In this document: piece by piece, positions 10,055-18,800 of the stretch
Layout of the letters: the number at the start of each line of letters is the position of its first letter
Position numbering within the stretch: the first letter of the stretch is position 1
Origin: Alcaligenes faecalis
Lineage (GTDB): Bacteria > Pseudomonadota > Gammaproteobacteria > Burkholderiales > Burkholderiaceae_B
Length of the DNA stretch: 64,000 nt
Reading direction: 5' to 3'
Assembly: GCF_009497775.1 (NCBI RefSeq)
Contig: NZ_CP031012.1
Coordinates: 3,747,235-3,811,234 of the forward strand
Made by a program: the position numbers and the translations under genes
The notes under the pieces: model-generated
Databases searched by the model: none
What the model was told of the DNA's origin: nothing
Seen by the model: the letters and a program-made list of their open reading frames with translations, nothing else

Positions 10055-10949
10055 CTGTACGGCTCCTGTCGCGCTGGCCAATGTCAGCAAGCTGTATGGC
10101 CAGCAGCGTGCCGCCAACGCGGTGAACTTCGAGCTTTACCCCGGCCAATGCACGGTACTGGCTGGCCACAATGGCGCGGGCAAAAGTACCGTCATCAAGC
10201 TGATTCTTGGTCTGATCCGCGCCGATGAAGGCAAGGTCACCTTACTGGACCACGATGCAGGTTCATCCCAGGCTGCCCGGCTGCGAGCCCATATCGGCTA
10301 CCTGCCTGAAACCGTCGCCTTGCACCCTGCCTTGACCGGCACCGAAACACTGGCGTTTTACGCGCGCCTGAAAGGCCTGCCTACCAGTGACAACCAGGCT
10401 TTGCTGGCACGTGTCGGCATTGCCCAAGCGGCTCACAAGCGCGTAGGAACCTACTCCAAAGGCATGCGCCAACGGCTGGCACTAGCCCAAACCCTGCTAG
10501 GCAAACCCCGTGTGCTTTTGCTGGATGAGCCCACAACCGGGCTGGACCCGGCCTCCCGTCTGCTGTTCTACGAAATTGTGCAAGAACTGCGCGATGCCGG
10601 GGCCACCATCCTGCTCAGCACCCACGCTCTGGCGGAGATGGAGCGTCTGGCTGACCGCATCATCGTGATGCAACAAGGAAGAAAAATTGCCGATGGCACC
10701 TTGTCCGAACTGCGCCAACACGCAGGCTTGCCGGTACGTATTCGCCTGACCGTAGAGCAAATCCCCGATTCTGTTCCACAGCACTGGAATGTCATCGGAG
10801 CCAATCGTCTGGAGCGTCATTGCACCGAAGCTGAAAAAATCCAGATCTTGCGCGAAGCGCATGCCATCCCGGGATTGACCGACCTGGAGCTGGAATCCCC
10901 CGGTCTGGACGAGTTGTATGCGCACTTTTTAAAGCGCGAGGATTACTAA
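10038..10949 (+). CDS. nosF: NosF, ABC transporter ATPase for NosZ maturation
   Basis: 303 residues from ATG 10038, which overlaps the nosD end by 17 bp. An ATG 42 bases earlier exists but lies deeper inside nosD and would add residues before the ABC fold. Walker A is GHNGAGKS (43-50), the signature is 'YSKGMRQRLALAQ', Walker B is 'VLLLDEPTTGLDP', and the switch His is in 'LLSTHAL'. It powers NosD/NosY in delivering sulfur or copper components to the CuZ site; the exact cargo remains open in the family. Confidence 0.96.
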   Translation: MTPSNNCTAPVALANVSKLYGQQRAANAVNFELYPGQCTVLAGHNGAGKSTVIKLILGLIRADEGKVTLLDHDAGSSQAARLRAHIGYLPETVALHPALTGTETLAFYARLKGLPTSDNQALLARVGIAQAAHKRVGTYSKGMRQRLALAQTLLGKPRVLLLDEPTTGLDPASRLLFYEIVQELRDAGATILLSTHALAEMERLADRIIVMQQGRKIADGTLSELRQHAGLPVRIRLTVEQIPDSVPQHWNVIGANRLERHCTEAEKIQILREAHAIPGLTDLELESPGLDELYAHFLKREDY

Positions 10950-10952
10950 GCC

Positions 10953-11783
10953 ATGAACCCTGTCCTGATCATCATCCAAAAGGAAGTGCGCGACGGACTG
11001 CGCAATCGTTGGGTACTGGCGGTCACCCTCTTGCTGGCCGCACTGGCTTTGTCTCTGGGTTTTCTGGGCAGCGCCCCCACCGGCAGCGTCAAGGTAGATC
11101 CCTTGACAGTCACGGTTGTCAGCCTGTCCAGCCTGTCTATTTTCCTGATCCCGCTGATCGCCATGCTGCTGTCCTACGACGCCATTGTGGGCGAGATCGA
11201 ACGCGGCACCATGTCCTTGCTGCTTAGCTACCCCGTCCATCGCTGGCAGGTTCTGGTCGGCAAATTCCTGGGCCACGCCCTGATCCTGAGCCTGTCTACG
11301 GTGGTGGGCTACGGTCTGGCAGGCATCACCTTGCAAATAGCACATGGCGGCCTGGACTTCAGCGTATGGACGCCCTTTCTGGCCATGATGGGGGCCAGCA
11401 TTCTGCTCGGTGCCAGCTTCCTGTCCATGGGCTATTTCATCAGCACCCTGGTCAGAGAACGGGCAACGGCGGCCGGGCTGGCCATCGGTATCTGGCTGTT
11501 CTTTGTGGTGATTTATGACATGGCTCTGCTGGGTATTCTGGTTGCCGATCAAGGCGCCATGATCACCGCTTCCTGGCTGAATATCATCCTGCTATTCAAC
11601 CCCACCGACGTGTACCGCCTGCTGAATCTGACCGGCTATGAGAATGTAGCCATGTTTGCAGGCATGGCCGGTTTAAGTGAACAGGCTCGCCTGCCCGCCA
11701 GCATGTTGATGAGCGTTCTGCTGCTCTGGATCGCCGTGCCTTTTGGTCTGGCAAGCCTGGTATTCAAAAGAAAAGCACTATGA
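10953..11783 (+). CDS. nosY: NosY, ABC transporter permease for NosZ maturation
   Basis: 276 residues with about six hydrophobic segments, the first at residues 20-40 ('WVLAVTLLLAALALSLGFLG') and the last before 'FKRKAL'. The cytoplasmic 'YDAIVGEIERGTMSLLLSYPVHR' motif is typical of ABC-2 type NosY permeases. It begins three bases after nosF and overlaps nosL by ATGA (11780-11783), so translation is coupled. Confidence 0.95.
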   Translation: MNPVLIIIQKEVRDGLRNRWVLAVTLLLAALALSLGFLGSAPTGSVKVDPLTVTVVSLSSLSIFLIPLIAMLLSYDAIVGEIERGTMSLLLSYPVHRWQVLVGKFLGHALILSLSTVVGYGLAGITLQIAHGGLDFSVWTPFLAMMGASILLGASFLSMGYFISTLVRERATAAGLAIGIWLFFVVIYDMALLGILVADQGAMITASWLNIILLFNPTDVYRLLNLTGYENVAMFAGMAGLSEQARLPASMLMSVLLLWIAVPFGLASLVFKRKAL

Positions 11784-12295
11784 AAAAACTGCGCACCCTT
11801 CTGTTGCTGTGCCTGGGTCTGGTACTGGCCGCTTGCGGTCAACCTGAGCCTATACAGGCCCCACCGTCGCCCGTCGTCCAGATCCCCCAAACCGCCGTAG
11901 GCCACTACTGCGGCATGTACCTGTTCGAGCACCAAGGCCCCAAAGGGCAGATTCTTCTGCGCGAACGCGAAGCGCCGCTCTGGTTCACCACCATACGCGA
12001 GGTCTTTGCCTACACCATGCTGCCTGAAGAATCCAAAGCCATTGCCGCCACCTACGTGCAAGACATGGCCCAACGCGACCAGGATGGTCAGTTCCCCGAA
12101 CAAGCCTGGATACCAGCACAAGATGCCTGGTATCTGATCTACAGCCGCTATACCGGCGGCATGGGCACCATCGATGCCCTGCCCTTTAGCCTGGAGCAGG
12201 CCGCCAAGGACTTCCAGCAACAACATGGCGGCCAACTGGTTCGCTTTGCCGACATGCCGGAGAACTACATCTTTGGTGCGGTCGCGCTGCCTTGA
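11780..12295 (+). CDS. nosL: NosL, copper-chaperone lipoprotein
   Basis: 171 residues with a lipoprotein signal (LVLAAC, lipidated Cys19). The conserved 'HYCGMYLFEHQGPKGQI' block carries the Cys/Met copper ligands of NosL, and the 'YSRYTGGMGTIDALPF' region is typical of the family. It delivers Cu(I) for NosZ maturation on the periplasmic side. The start overlaps the nosY stop by four bases. Confidence 0.94.
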   Translation: MKKLRTLLLLCLGLVLAACGQPEPIQAPPSPVVQIPQTAVGHYCGMYLFEHQGPKGQILLREREAPLWFTTIREVFAYTMLPEESKAIAATYVQDMAQRDQDGQFPEQAWIPAQDAWYLIYSRYTGGMGTIDALPFSLEQAAKDFQQQHGGQLVRFADMPENYIFGAVALP

Positions 12296-12327
12296 AACGC
12301 TTATCTTCCTGATCCCAGGTATTTGCC

Positions 12328-13335
12328 ATGACTTCTACTCCTGTTTCCCGTCGTCGTTTTATCGGTATCGTGGCCGCGACCAGCGCCCTGACTTGTGTGC
12401 CGTGGGCCGCCAAAGCGATGCAAGCAGCCACGACCCCGCTCAGCTCCTGGCAAGGTGTGGCTTTGGGTGCGGACGCACAACTGCATATCCATCACCCCGA
12501 TCCGGTTTTTGCTCAAACCTTGATCGATCAAGCCCTGTCCGAAGTGCGACGGCTAGAGCGGATATTCAGTCTGTATGAAGAAGACAGCGCCTTGCGACGC
12601 CTGAACCGCGACGGCTATCTGAAGCAAGCGCCCGGTGATCTGACGCGACTGCTGCTGGAGTCTCAGCGCCTGAGTGAATTAACGAACGGGGCCTTTGATC
12701 CAACCGTGCAGGTACTCTGGGAACTGTATAGCCAGGCAGCTCAACGCAAAGATAAAGCCTCCATCCCTGATGCTGCCGAGATCAGCCAAACGCTGCAACA
12801 AGTCGGCTACCAGGCCATCCACATTCAGGACGACACCGTTCAACTACAGCACCCCGGCATGGCTCTGACCCTGAACGGAATTGCCCAAGGCTACATTACC
12901 GACCGCATCACCGAGCAGTTGAAACAAGCAGGACTGGAGCATGCCCTGGTCGATATGGGCGAGATACGCAGTCTAGGCATGGCTCCGGGCAATCGCCCCT
13001 GGCGCGTCGGCTTGGCAGGCGACCAGGCCGAGCCTGCCAGCTTGTTGAATCTGGATGTGCACAATCAGGCGGTCAGCACCTCCTCAGGGTCAGGCACTGC
13101 ACTTAGCCGCGATGGCTCGGTCACCCATCTGTTCAACCCCGCCAATGGTCAGGCCCGGCCTTTGTATCGCAGTGTCTCTGTCGTGGCCGGAAATGCCACG
13201 ATTGCCGACGCCCTGTCCACGGCTTTTTCTTGGATGTCACCGCCAGAGATTGCACTGGTATTGGCTAGTGACCCCGGTTTGCGCGCATGGGTGCTGCCCT
13301 ACGATGGGAATCAGCTAGTGCCCATGCACTCGTAA
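12328..13335 (+). CDS. apbE: ApbE family FAD:protein FMN transferase (NosX)
   Basis: 335 residues with a twin-arginine signal (SRRRFIG near the N terminus). ApbE motifs are present: 'LEALFSLYEEDSALRRLN'-type region (here RLERIFSLYEEDS), 'NGAFDPTV', 'TLNGIAQGYITD', 'ALVDMGEIRSLG', and the C-terminal 'ADALSTAF' metal-binding region. The enzyme covalently attaches FMN to Thr of periplasmic domains. Its place at the end of the nos operon indicates that NosR Thr164 is the substrate, the role known as NosX. The gap after nosL is 32 bases with no terminator. Confidence 0.93.
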   Translation: MTSTPVSRRRFIGIVAATSALTCVPWAAKAMQAATTPLSSWQGVALGADAQLHIHHPDPVFAQTLIDQALSEVRRLERIFSLYEEDSALRRLNRDGYLKQAPGDLTRLLLESQRLSELTNGAFDPTVQVLWELYSQAAQRKDKASIPDAAEISQTLQQVGYQAIHIQDDTVQLQHPGMALTLNGIAQGYITDRITEQLKQAGLEHALVDMGEIRSLGMAPGNRPWRVGLAGDQAEPASLLNLDVHNQAVSTSSGSGTALSRDGSVTHLFNPANGQARPLYRSVSVVAGNATIADALSTAFSWMSPPEIALVLASDPGLRAWVLPYDGNQLVPMHS

Positions 13336-13424
13336 ACACCAAGACAAACCCGCTTACCGGCAGACGCTCAAGCCCGATAAAGCCTCGTACAATGGCGGTT
13401 TCGTCTACTGCAGGCCAAATCCCC

Positions 13425-14996
13425 ATGCCCCTGAACGCTGAAACCCTTCCCTCTGCTGCCCCTTTGCCCGGCCTGCCAGAATGGACCGGGTTTTGCGAGG
13501 CAGCGCGCCAGTCCGATCGTTACGCGCTGGACCTGCATTGTTTGAAGGCAGCAGGCTTGCAAGTGGACTTGAGTGGACAGCGACACTCGCCGGAATTGCA
13601 GGCAGCCGGAGCCGCTCTTTTGACTGCCCGTCACTTCGACCAGGCGCGCAAGCTGCTGCTGAACGGCGGCATCATCAACAGCACCGAACACCGCGCCGCC
13701 TGGCACAGCGCCCTGCGCGCTCCCGCCCCCATGGCGGAAGTCGCCAAGGAACGCGAGCGCATGAACGAGTTCGTGCGCGTAGCCGACTCTGAGCGCCGCT
13801 GGCGCAACATTATTCATATCGGTATTGGTGGCAGCGACTGGGGCGTGCGCCTGTCCCTGGCGGCCTTTGGCTATCGCCACAGTTGGCGTAACGTACGCTT
13901 CCTGGCCAATATCGACGGCCATGCGCTGGAACATGCCTTATCGGGCATGGACCCTCACGACACCTTGATCGTGATTGCCTCCAAGTCCTTCACCACCACC
14001 GAGACCCTGAAGAACGGCCAGCGTGCCCTGGAATGGCTGCAAGCAGCTGGCGTTGCCAACCCCTACGAACAAATCGTTGCCGTCACCGCCCGCCCTGAAA
14101 CCGCCTCCAACTGGGGCGTGCCACAAAAACAAATCTTCCAGTTCTGGGATTGGGTGGGTGGACGCTTTTCACTATGGTCTGCTGTCAGCCTGACCACGGC
14201 CCTGGCCGTCAGCAGTGATGTCGTCGCTGGCATGCTGTCGGGCGCTGCCGCCATGGACCAGCACTTTCAGGAAGCCCCCATCGCCACCAATGTGCCCGTA
14301 CAAATGGCACTGGCCGGCGTGGTCAACCGCAGTGTGCTGGGCTATGGGTCCTTGAACGTTTCGCCCTACGACTTCCGCCTGGGCAATCTGGTGCCCTACA
14401 TTCAGCAGCTGGACATGGAGTCCTTGGGCAAGTCCGTCACCACCAGTGGAGAACCCGTTGGCTTAGCCACCGGCGCAGCTGTCTGGGGACTGGCTGGAAC
14501 AGACGCGCAACATACCTTCTACCAATGGCTGCACCAAGGCAGCGATGGCGCTCCTGTGGACTTTATCGTGTGCCAGCAGGCGGATCACAACCAGGCCGAG
14601 CACCATAACCTGCTGCTGGCGAACTGCCTGGCGCAGCGCGAAGCCTTGATGCGCGGCAAAACCTACGAGCAGGCCCTGGCCGAATGCGAACAGCAGGGTC
14701 TGGGTGAGCAAGCGGCCGAGCTAGCCCATCACCGGGTGCACTCGGGCGGACGCCCCAACACGCTGATCGTTTTGCCCCGCCTGAACCCCTTCTCACTAGG
14801 CGCCTTGCTGGCCTTGTACGAGCACAAGATTTTTGTGCAGGCCTTGATCTGGGGGATCAACCCCTTTGACCAATGGGGTGTGGAATACGGGAAAGTATTG
14901 GCGAACGGGATTTTGCAGGAGCTGTCGGGAGAGAAGGAAACCTCTGCCGAACATGATGCGTCTACCCGGCATTGGATAAAGATATTCCAGGGCTAA
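13425..14996 (+). CDS. pgi: Glucose-6-phosphate isomerase
   Basis: 523 residues from ATG 13425. The frame is open back into apbE (ATGs at 13287 and 13392), but the early ones are poor starts and a TACAAT element at 13388-13393, a plausible -10, would put transcription start near 13400. PGI signatures are clear: 'IGIGGSDWG', 'SKSFTTTETL', 'GGRFSLWSAV', 'QQLDMESLGK' and the C-terminal 'GVEYGKVLA'. It interconverts G6P and F6P, and so also feeds sugar-nucleotide supply for the capsule genes that converge on it. Confidence 0.96.
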   Translation: MPLNAETLPSAAPLPGLPEWTGFCEAARQSDRYALDLHCLKAAGLQVDLSGQRHSPELQAAGAALLTARHFDQARKLLLNGGIINSTEHRAAWHSALRAPAPMAEVAKERERMNEFVRVADSERRWRNIIHIGIGGSDWGVRLSLAAFGYRHSWRNVRFLANIDGHALEHALSGMDPHDTLIVIASKSFTTTETLKNGQRALEWLQAAGVANPYEQIVAVTARPETASNWGVPQKQIFQFWDWVGGRFSLWSAVSLTTALAVSSDVVAGMLSGAAAMDQHFQEAPIATNVPVQMALAGVVNRSVLGYGSLNVSPYDFRLGNLVPYIQQLDMESLGKSVTTSGEPVGLATGAAVWGLAGTDAQHTFYQWLHQGSDGAPVDFIVCQQADHNQAEHHNLLLANCLAQREALMRGKTYEQALAECEQQGLGEQAAELAHHRVHSGGRPNTLIVLPRLNPFSLGALLALYEHKIFVQALIWGINPFDQWGVEYGKVLANGILQELSGEKETSAEHDASTRHWIKIFQG

Positions 14997-15039
14997 GCGA
15001 GTATCAAAACTCGTCGGTTAACTTGCCAGCATTAACACG

Positions 15040-15075
15040 CTAGCCCAATAATCCACACTAAGAAAACTGGGCTAG
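15040..15075. other. Inverted repeat between convergent genes
   Basis: CTAGCCCA (15040-15047) pairs with TGGGCTAG (15068-15075) around a 20-base AT-rich loop, in the 148-bp gap between pgi (plus) and the last capsule gene (minus). There is no T-run next to either arm, so it is at best a weak bidirectional terminator. A shorter CGAGT/ACTCG dyad lies just after the pgi stop. Confidence 0.35.
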
Positions 15076-15144
15076 ACTCTCCACCCTGAATCGTTAACGC
15101 AACTCAGGAAAACATCTTTCCCCAATCGCCCACTGTACCTGCGC

Positions 15145-16377
15145 TTACACAGGCCGGTCTTTAGTCGCCAGGTGATTTCTCTCAAGCTCCAAGGCCACAT
15201 CCAAGGGGCCTTTCCCTACAAGCAACAGAGTTAGTCCCGCCGCAATCATGTCTTTTGATGGGGGTACATGTCCGTCGCCCCAATCACCTTCCCAATAGGC
15301 AACTTTTTGGTTGAATGACAGAACATCCTCTGATGCTTTCTCACCAACCCCAAATTTTTCCAAAAAGGGTTTGGCATGGGACTCGACGTGCCAGTCACTC
15401 TTATTTTGCAAATATAAAATAGAGCGTTGTCCCACCATAACAGAAGCACGAGAGTCCAGGCTATAAATGACTCCAGATGTATCTAATGTGCTTTGTATAT
15501 CCGCAGAACCAGAAAGCGAAGGGAATGCCACATCCAAGTAACGCTGTACCGATTTAGGGGTATAGCGCGACAGTGACGTTTGCGGATTCCACACAAATGC
15601 TGATGCACGTGGTGTTTGAATCAAACTCAACGTGAGTAACGATGCAAAGCCTCCACCAGACCCTCCCATCAGGATCAAATGTGCTCCGGTTTGCTCAACA
15701 AAGGCATCCAGCAAGCCTGCGATACGCTTTGGAAGGTCTACAAAGCCCTCATGGCCTGCATACCAACCCAAAAAAAGTCGATGTGATCGAGTCAACGAAG
15801 GATCAGCGACCGATATCACCGGAGCGCCAAGTTTTTTTGCAATCTCGACTCCAGAAAAAAATGGTGCCGAAGTCCCTTCCCGAGATGTCAGAGCTCCACT
15901 GAAACAAACCAAAACTGCCGGACTGCTTGCTAACTTATCCATACCACTGAGCAGAAGGTCTGCATGAAGCTCACCTGCTGTGAAGTGATACAACCCATCA
16001 ACAAACTCCTCCTCCACCCAAGGAGCGCCTAAATCACGCTCAAATAACGGACGTTGGCTCCAACGTCTTAAATCATAAGGGGGGCCATTTTGTACGACGC
16101 GTTCCGAGTCCAGTGTCCTAGTGGAAGGGCCAGCACTTTCAGTGGCCGCCTTTTTTATAAACACCCGGGCCTGATAACGCCCTGCAACTCCATCGTTAGC
16201 AAACTTTGCAGTCAGGCTCTTTTCATACCAACGATGGGCTACCCGAACGCCATTTCTAAGCAAATAAAAAGCGTAGGTCACACCCTCGGAAGATCCTGCA
16301 GGTACCTTAAATTGAGCAACCCAATTTTGACCATCCAAGGTTAAGCAGACCTCGGGGGTTTCAACAAACTCAACCAT
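15145..16377 (-). CDS. GxSxGG alpha/beta-hydrolase-like capsule-locus protein
   Basis: 410 residues from ATG 16377, which has AAGGG nine bases upstream; the ATG three codons earlier abuts that site. The first ~80 residues look like a small beta-sandwich ('YAFYLLRNGVRVAHRWY', 'GRYQARVFI'). The rest has a nucleophile elbow 'LMGGSGGGFASL', 'WNPQTSLSRYTPKS' and a late 'GHVPPS' that could supply the catalytic His. It shares these last three blocks with the protein at 26111-26902. No signal peptide is visible. An esterase or acyltransferase acting on the polymer is a guess; I do not recognise a named family member. It is the promoter-distal gene of the capsule locus. Confidence 0.6.
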   Translation of the reverse strand: MVEFVETPEVCLTLDGQNWVAQFKVPAGSSEGVTYAFYLLRNGVRVAHRWYEKSLTAKFANDGVAGRYQARVFIKKAATESAGPSTRTLDSERVVQNGPPYDLRRWSQRPLFERDLGAPWVEEEFVDGLYHFTAGELHADLLLSGMDKLASSPAVLVCFSGALTSREGTSAPFFSGVEIAKKLGAPVISVADPSLTRSHRLFLGWYAGHEGFVDLPKRIAGLLDAFVEQTGAHLILMGGSGGGFASLLTLSLIQTPRASAFVWNPQTSLSRYTPKSVQRYLDVAFPSLSGSADIQSTLDTSGVIYSLDSRASVMVGQRSILYLQNKSDWHVESHAKPFLEKFGVGEKASEDVLSFNQKVAYWEGDWGDGHVPPSKDMIAAGLTLLLVGKGPLDVALELERNHLATKDRPV

Positions 16378-16489
16378 CAAATCCATCCCTTCTTATGTGG
16401 CATGCCTCCATGCCAAGACGTTAAGAAACTGACTACGCCTTCATACACCTATGACGCCGTTCAAACTCACGACGCAATTTTTCACCGCA

Positions 16490-18037
16490 TCAGCCCAAAG
16501 ATACTCCACTAAAGCACATCCACTCTCGCGCCAGATCATGAATCGCCGCATCCCGATGCGGCGTTCTTGTCTGACCCTGCGTGGAGTTCCAGATAAAGTA
16601 ATCCACATCTCCACACGGAGTCCCCAGAGCTGCGTAGACCGAGGGCATGATGGGGACGTGGTCGCCATACCAGCACAGGCTGGCGGGCCTATCCGATGCA
16701 CTCAAGGCTCCGCGCAAACGTGTCAGCATGGCATCTGCATTGCGGATATGGCGCAAGTAAATCGTCAGGTCCTCACAACCTTGCGGAGGTGGTTGATGGT
16801 ACAAGGCATCGATATCACCCGCAGCGACTTTTTCCAGATGCAAAGGCCCGTGATTCTCCATCGTGATCACATGTATGAATACCGGCCCTGTGGCCTGCTC
16901 CAGCACACTGGCGACTTTATCCGCCACCGCCAGATCGCCAATATAAGGGCCGGTACGCTCCACATCGGCAAAAGCCTTGATGTCCAGAAACTCGTCAAAA
17001 CCAAATAGCGGAAATACTCGATTACGCTGGTAAAAGCTGGCGGGGTAAGGGTGAATACAAATTGTCCGGTAGCCCTGCTGCTTCAACCAGGAAGCCAACG
17101 TCGCCACCGACCATCCCGCACATACGGCGCGATAGGGGTTGAAGCGGTGCACACCCAGAGCACTGTTTTCAATACCGCTCAAGAAGGAAAACTCCGAGCG
17201 CACCGTGTTGGCCCCCCAGGCGGGAACCTGCAAATATCCACTGGCCACCGCTTCGGATTTGAAGCGATCAAACTCCGCCAGAATCTCTGGCCGAATCCCA
17301 TCAGATATCCGCCGAGCATCAAAGAAAGACTCGCTTTGTACTGAAACCAGATGAGGCAGATCGGCTGAGGAATCCGCGCCGGCCAAAACAGACGCGGGCG
17401 TTGAGGCAGCACCTGCAAAAGGAGAAGACAAGCTTGGGCGCTCCCGCCCTTGCTGCCAATAACGCCAGAAACTGGCTAACAGCCCCAGGGCCTGCACATC
17501 CTGCTCCGGTGCAATCTGCACCATCAAACGCGCGCTATTACCCCAAAGCAGCAAGCCAAGACTCAGCACAGCAAGCAGAGCCAAGGCTCCCCATTGCGCT
17601 GTCCAGGCAGCCCGCAAGGCGGGCACTGCTTCCAGCCATAAACCAATCGTCAAAGCAGCAATAAAGCCCGCTGCTGCCAGAAAGAACTTCCCCCACCCCA
17701 GAAAAGGAATATAGAGCCGAGGGTGACGGATCGCATCCGTAAAATACTCGTAGTCCTGGAACACAAAGGCTTCACGCAAAGCCTTGAACTTGGCGTTGCT
17801 GACCACGACCAGCAGCAGGAAAAACGCGCACAGCAAGGCCGTGGCAAAGATAGGCCGCCCCAACACGAAAACCAGCACGACATACGCCAAGCCATACAGG
17901 CCAACATGCAAAGCCCAGGCCGCCGCAGGACGACGCAAGCTGGCTGCCGTTTGCAAGAAACGCTCCAGCCCAACTGTCAGGGCCAGTCCCAACAAGGCCG
18001 CCAGGATTGCACTCCAGAATCCGGGCTCAAGCGTCAT
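16490..18037 (-). CDS. LTA-synthase-like sulfatase-fold phosphotransferase (RkpI/WcbQ-like)
   Basis: 515 residues: about five transmembrane helices (6-170), then a periplasmic alkaline-phosphatase/sulfatase fold. Metal and nucleophile residues typical of the LTA synthase/OpgB family are visible: 'SVQSES' (Glu236), 'GANTVRSEF' (Thr278 as likely nucleophile) and 'WYGDHVP' near residue 470. Such enzymes move phosphoglycerol or phosphoethanolamine from phospholipids to a glycan. The start overlaps the SDR stop by 11 bp. Together with the SDR, PKS and oxoamine synthase it resembles rkpGHI/wcb sets; that correspondence is from memory. Substrate unknown. Confidence 0.75.
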   Translation of the reverse strand: MTLEPGFWSAILAALLGLALTVGLERFLQTAASLRRPAAAWALHVGLYGLAYVVLVFVLGRPIFATALLCAFFLLLVVVSNAKFKALREAFVFQDYEYFTDAIRHPRLYIPFLGWGKFFLAAAGFIAALTIGLWLEAVPALRAAWTAQWGALALLAVLSLGLLLWGNSARLMVQIAPEQDVQALGLLASFWRYWQQGRERPSLSSPFAGAASTPASVLAGADSSADLPHLVSVQSESFFDARRISDGIRPEILAEFDRFKSEAVASGYLQVPAWGANTVRSEFSFLSGIENSALGVHRFNPYRAVCAGWSVATLASWLKQQGYRTICIHPYPASFYQRNRVFPLFGFDEFLDIKAFADVERTGPYIGDLAVADKVASVLEQATGPVFIHVITMENHGPLHLEKVAAGDIDALYHQPPPQGCEDLTIYLRHIRNADAMLTRLRGALSASDRPASLCWYGDHVPIMPSVYAALGTPCGDVDYFIWNSTQGQTRTPHRDAAIHDLAREWMCFSGVSLG

Positions 18038-18800
18038 AACCGATCTTGCTCAGAATAAAGACGGACAAGCGGGCGGGCAGTACAGCCAGAAACCAGCAAC
18101 CCAGGTTCAAAGGGAAAGGAAAGCTGATGCGCGCTTTATTGGCTTTCAGACCACGAGCAATACGCTTGGCGGCTTTTTGCGGGGTCCAGAGAAACGGTTT
18201 AGGGCCCGGCATGGCATCGCACATGGGCGAGCTAACGTAGCCTGGCATCACCACATTGACCTTGATCCCCTCCGGGGCCAACCAGCCGCGCAAGCCTTCA
18301 CCATAAGCTTTGACAGCCGCCTTGCTGGCGCTATAGGACGGAGTGGTGGGCAACCCAAAGTAAGCGGCCAAGGAGCTCATCAGGGCAATCTGACCGCGCC
18401 CTCTCGCTCGCATGGCTGGCAGCACAGATTGCACGACGCGCAGCGAGGCCTTCACATTGATATCCAGCAACAGTTCGGTATCTTCCCAGGCCTCCGGCTC
18501 GCCGTTGGGACCTACATGGATATTCATGCCAGCATTCACGATGACAAGATCAAACGCAGCGCATTGCGACAACCAATCATGCAAGGCATCCAGATCACGC
18601 AAATCCAGCTGATGCGTCTGTACCTGCGCACCCGCCTGCCGGCAGCGCTCGGCCAAAGGCTCCAGAATCGCGGCATTGCGACCATGCAAAGTCAGCTCTG
18701 TACCGGGCTTGGCGTAGTAAAGCGCCAGCTCGCCACCAATGGCACTGGTGGCACCAGTAATCAGAATCCGTTCCTGCCTTGCTGGTTCAGCTACGCCCAC
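18027..18800 (-). CDS. SDR family oxidoreductase (RkpH/WcbP-like)
   Basis: 257 residues from GTG 18800, chosen because AAAGGAG sits exactly five bases upstream and an ATG at 18842 would overlap the previous gene by 56 bp. NAD(P) motif 'GATSAIGGELA', 'NAGMN', and catalytic Ser ... Tyr-x3-Lys as 'YSASKAAVK'. The C terminus is hydrophobic ('WFLAVLPARLSVFIL'), suggesting membrane association as in long-chain 3-ketoacyl or 3-ketosphinganine reductases. Beside an alpha-oxoamine synthase in the same operon, reduction of a 3-keto amino lipid is a reasonable inference but is not shown. Confidence 0.82.
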   Translation of the reverse strand: MGVAEPARQERILITGATSAIGGELALYYAKPGTELTLHGRNAAILEPLAERCRQAGAQVQTHQLDLRDLDALHDWLSQCAAFDLVIVNAGMNIHVGPNGEPEAWEDTELLLDINVKASLRVVQSVLPAMRARGRGQIALMSSLAAYFGLPTTPSYSASKAAVKAYGEGLRGWLAPEGIKVNVVMPGYVSSPMCDAMPGPKPFLWTPQKAAKRIARGLKANKARISFPFPLNLGCWFLAVLPARLSVFILSKIGYDA

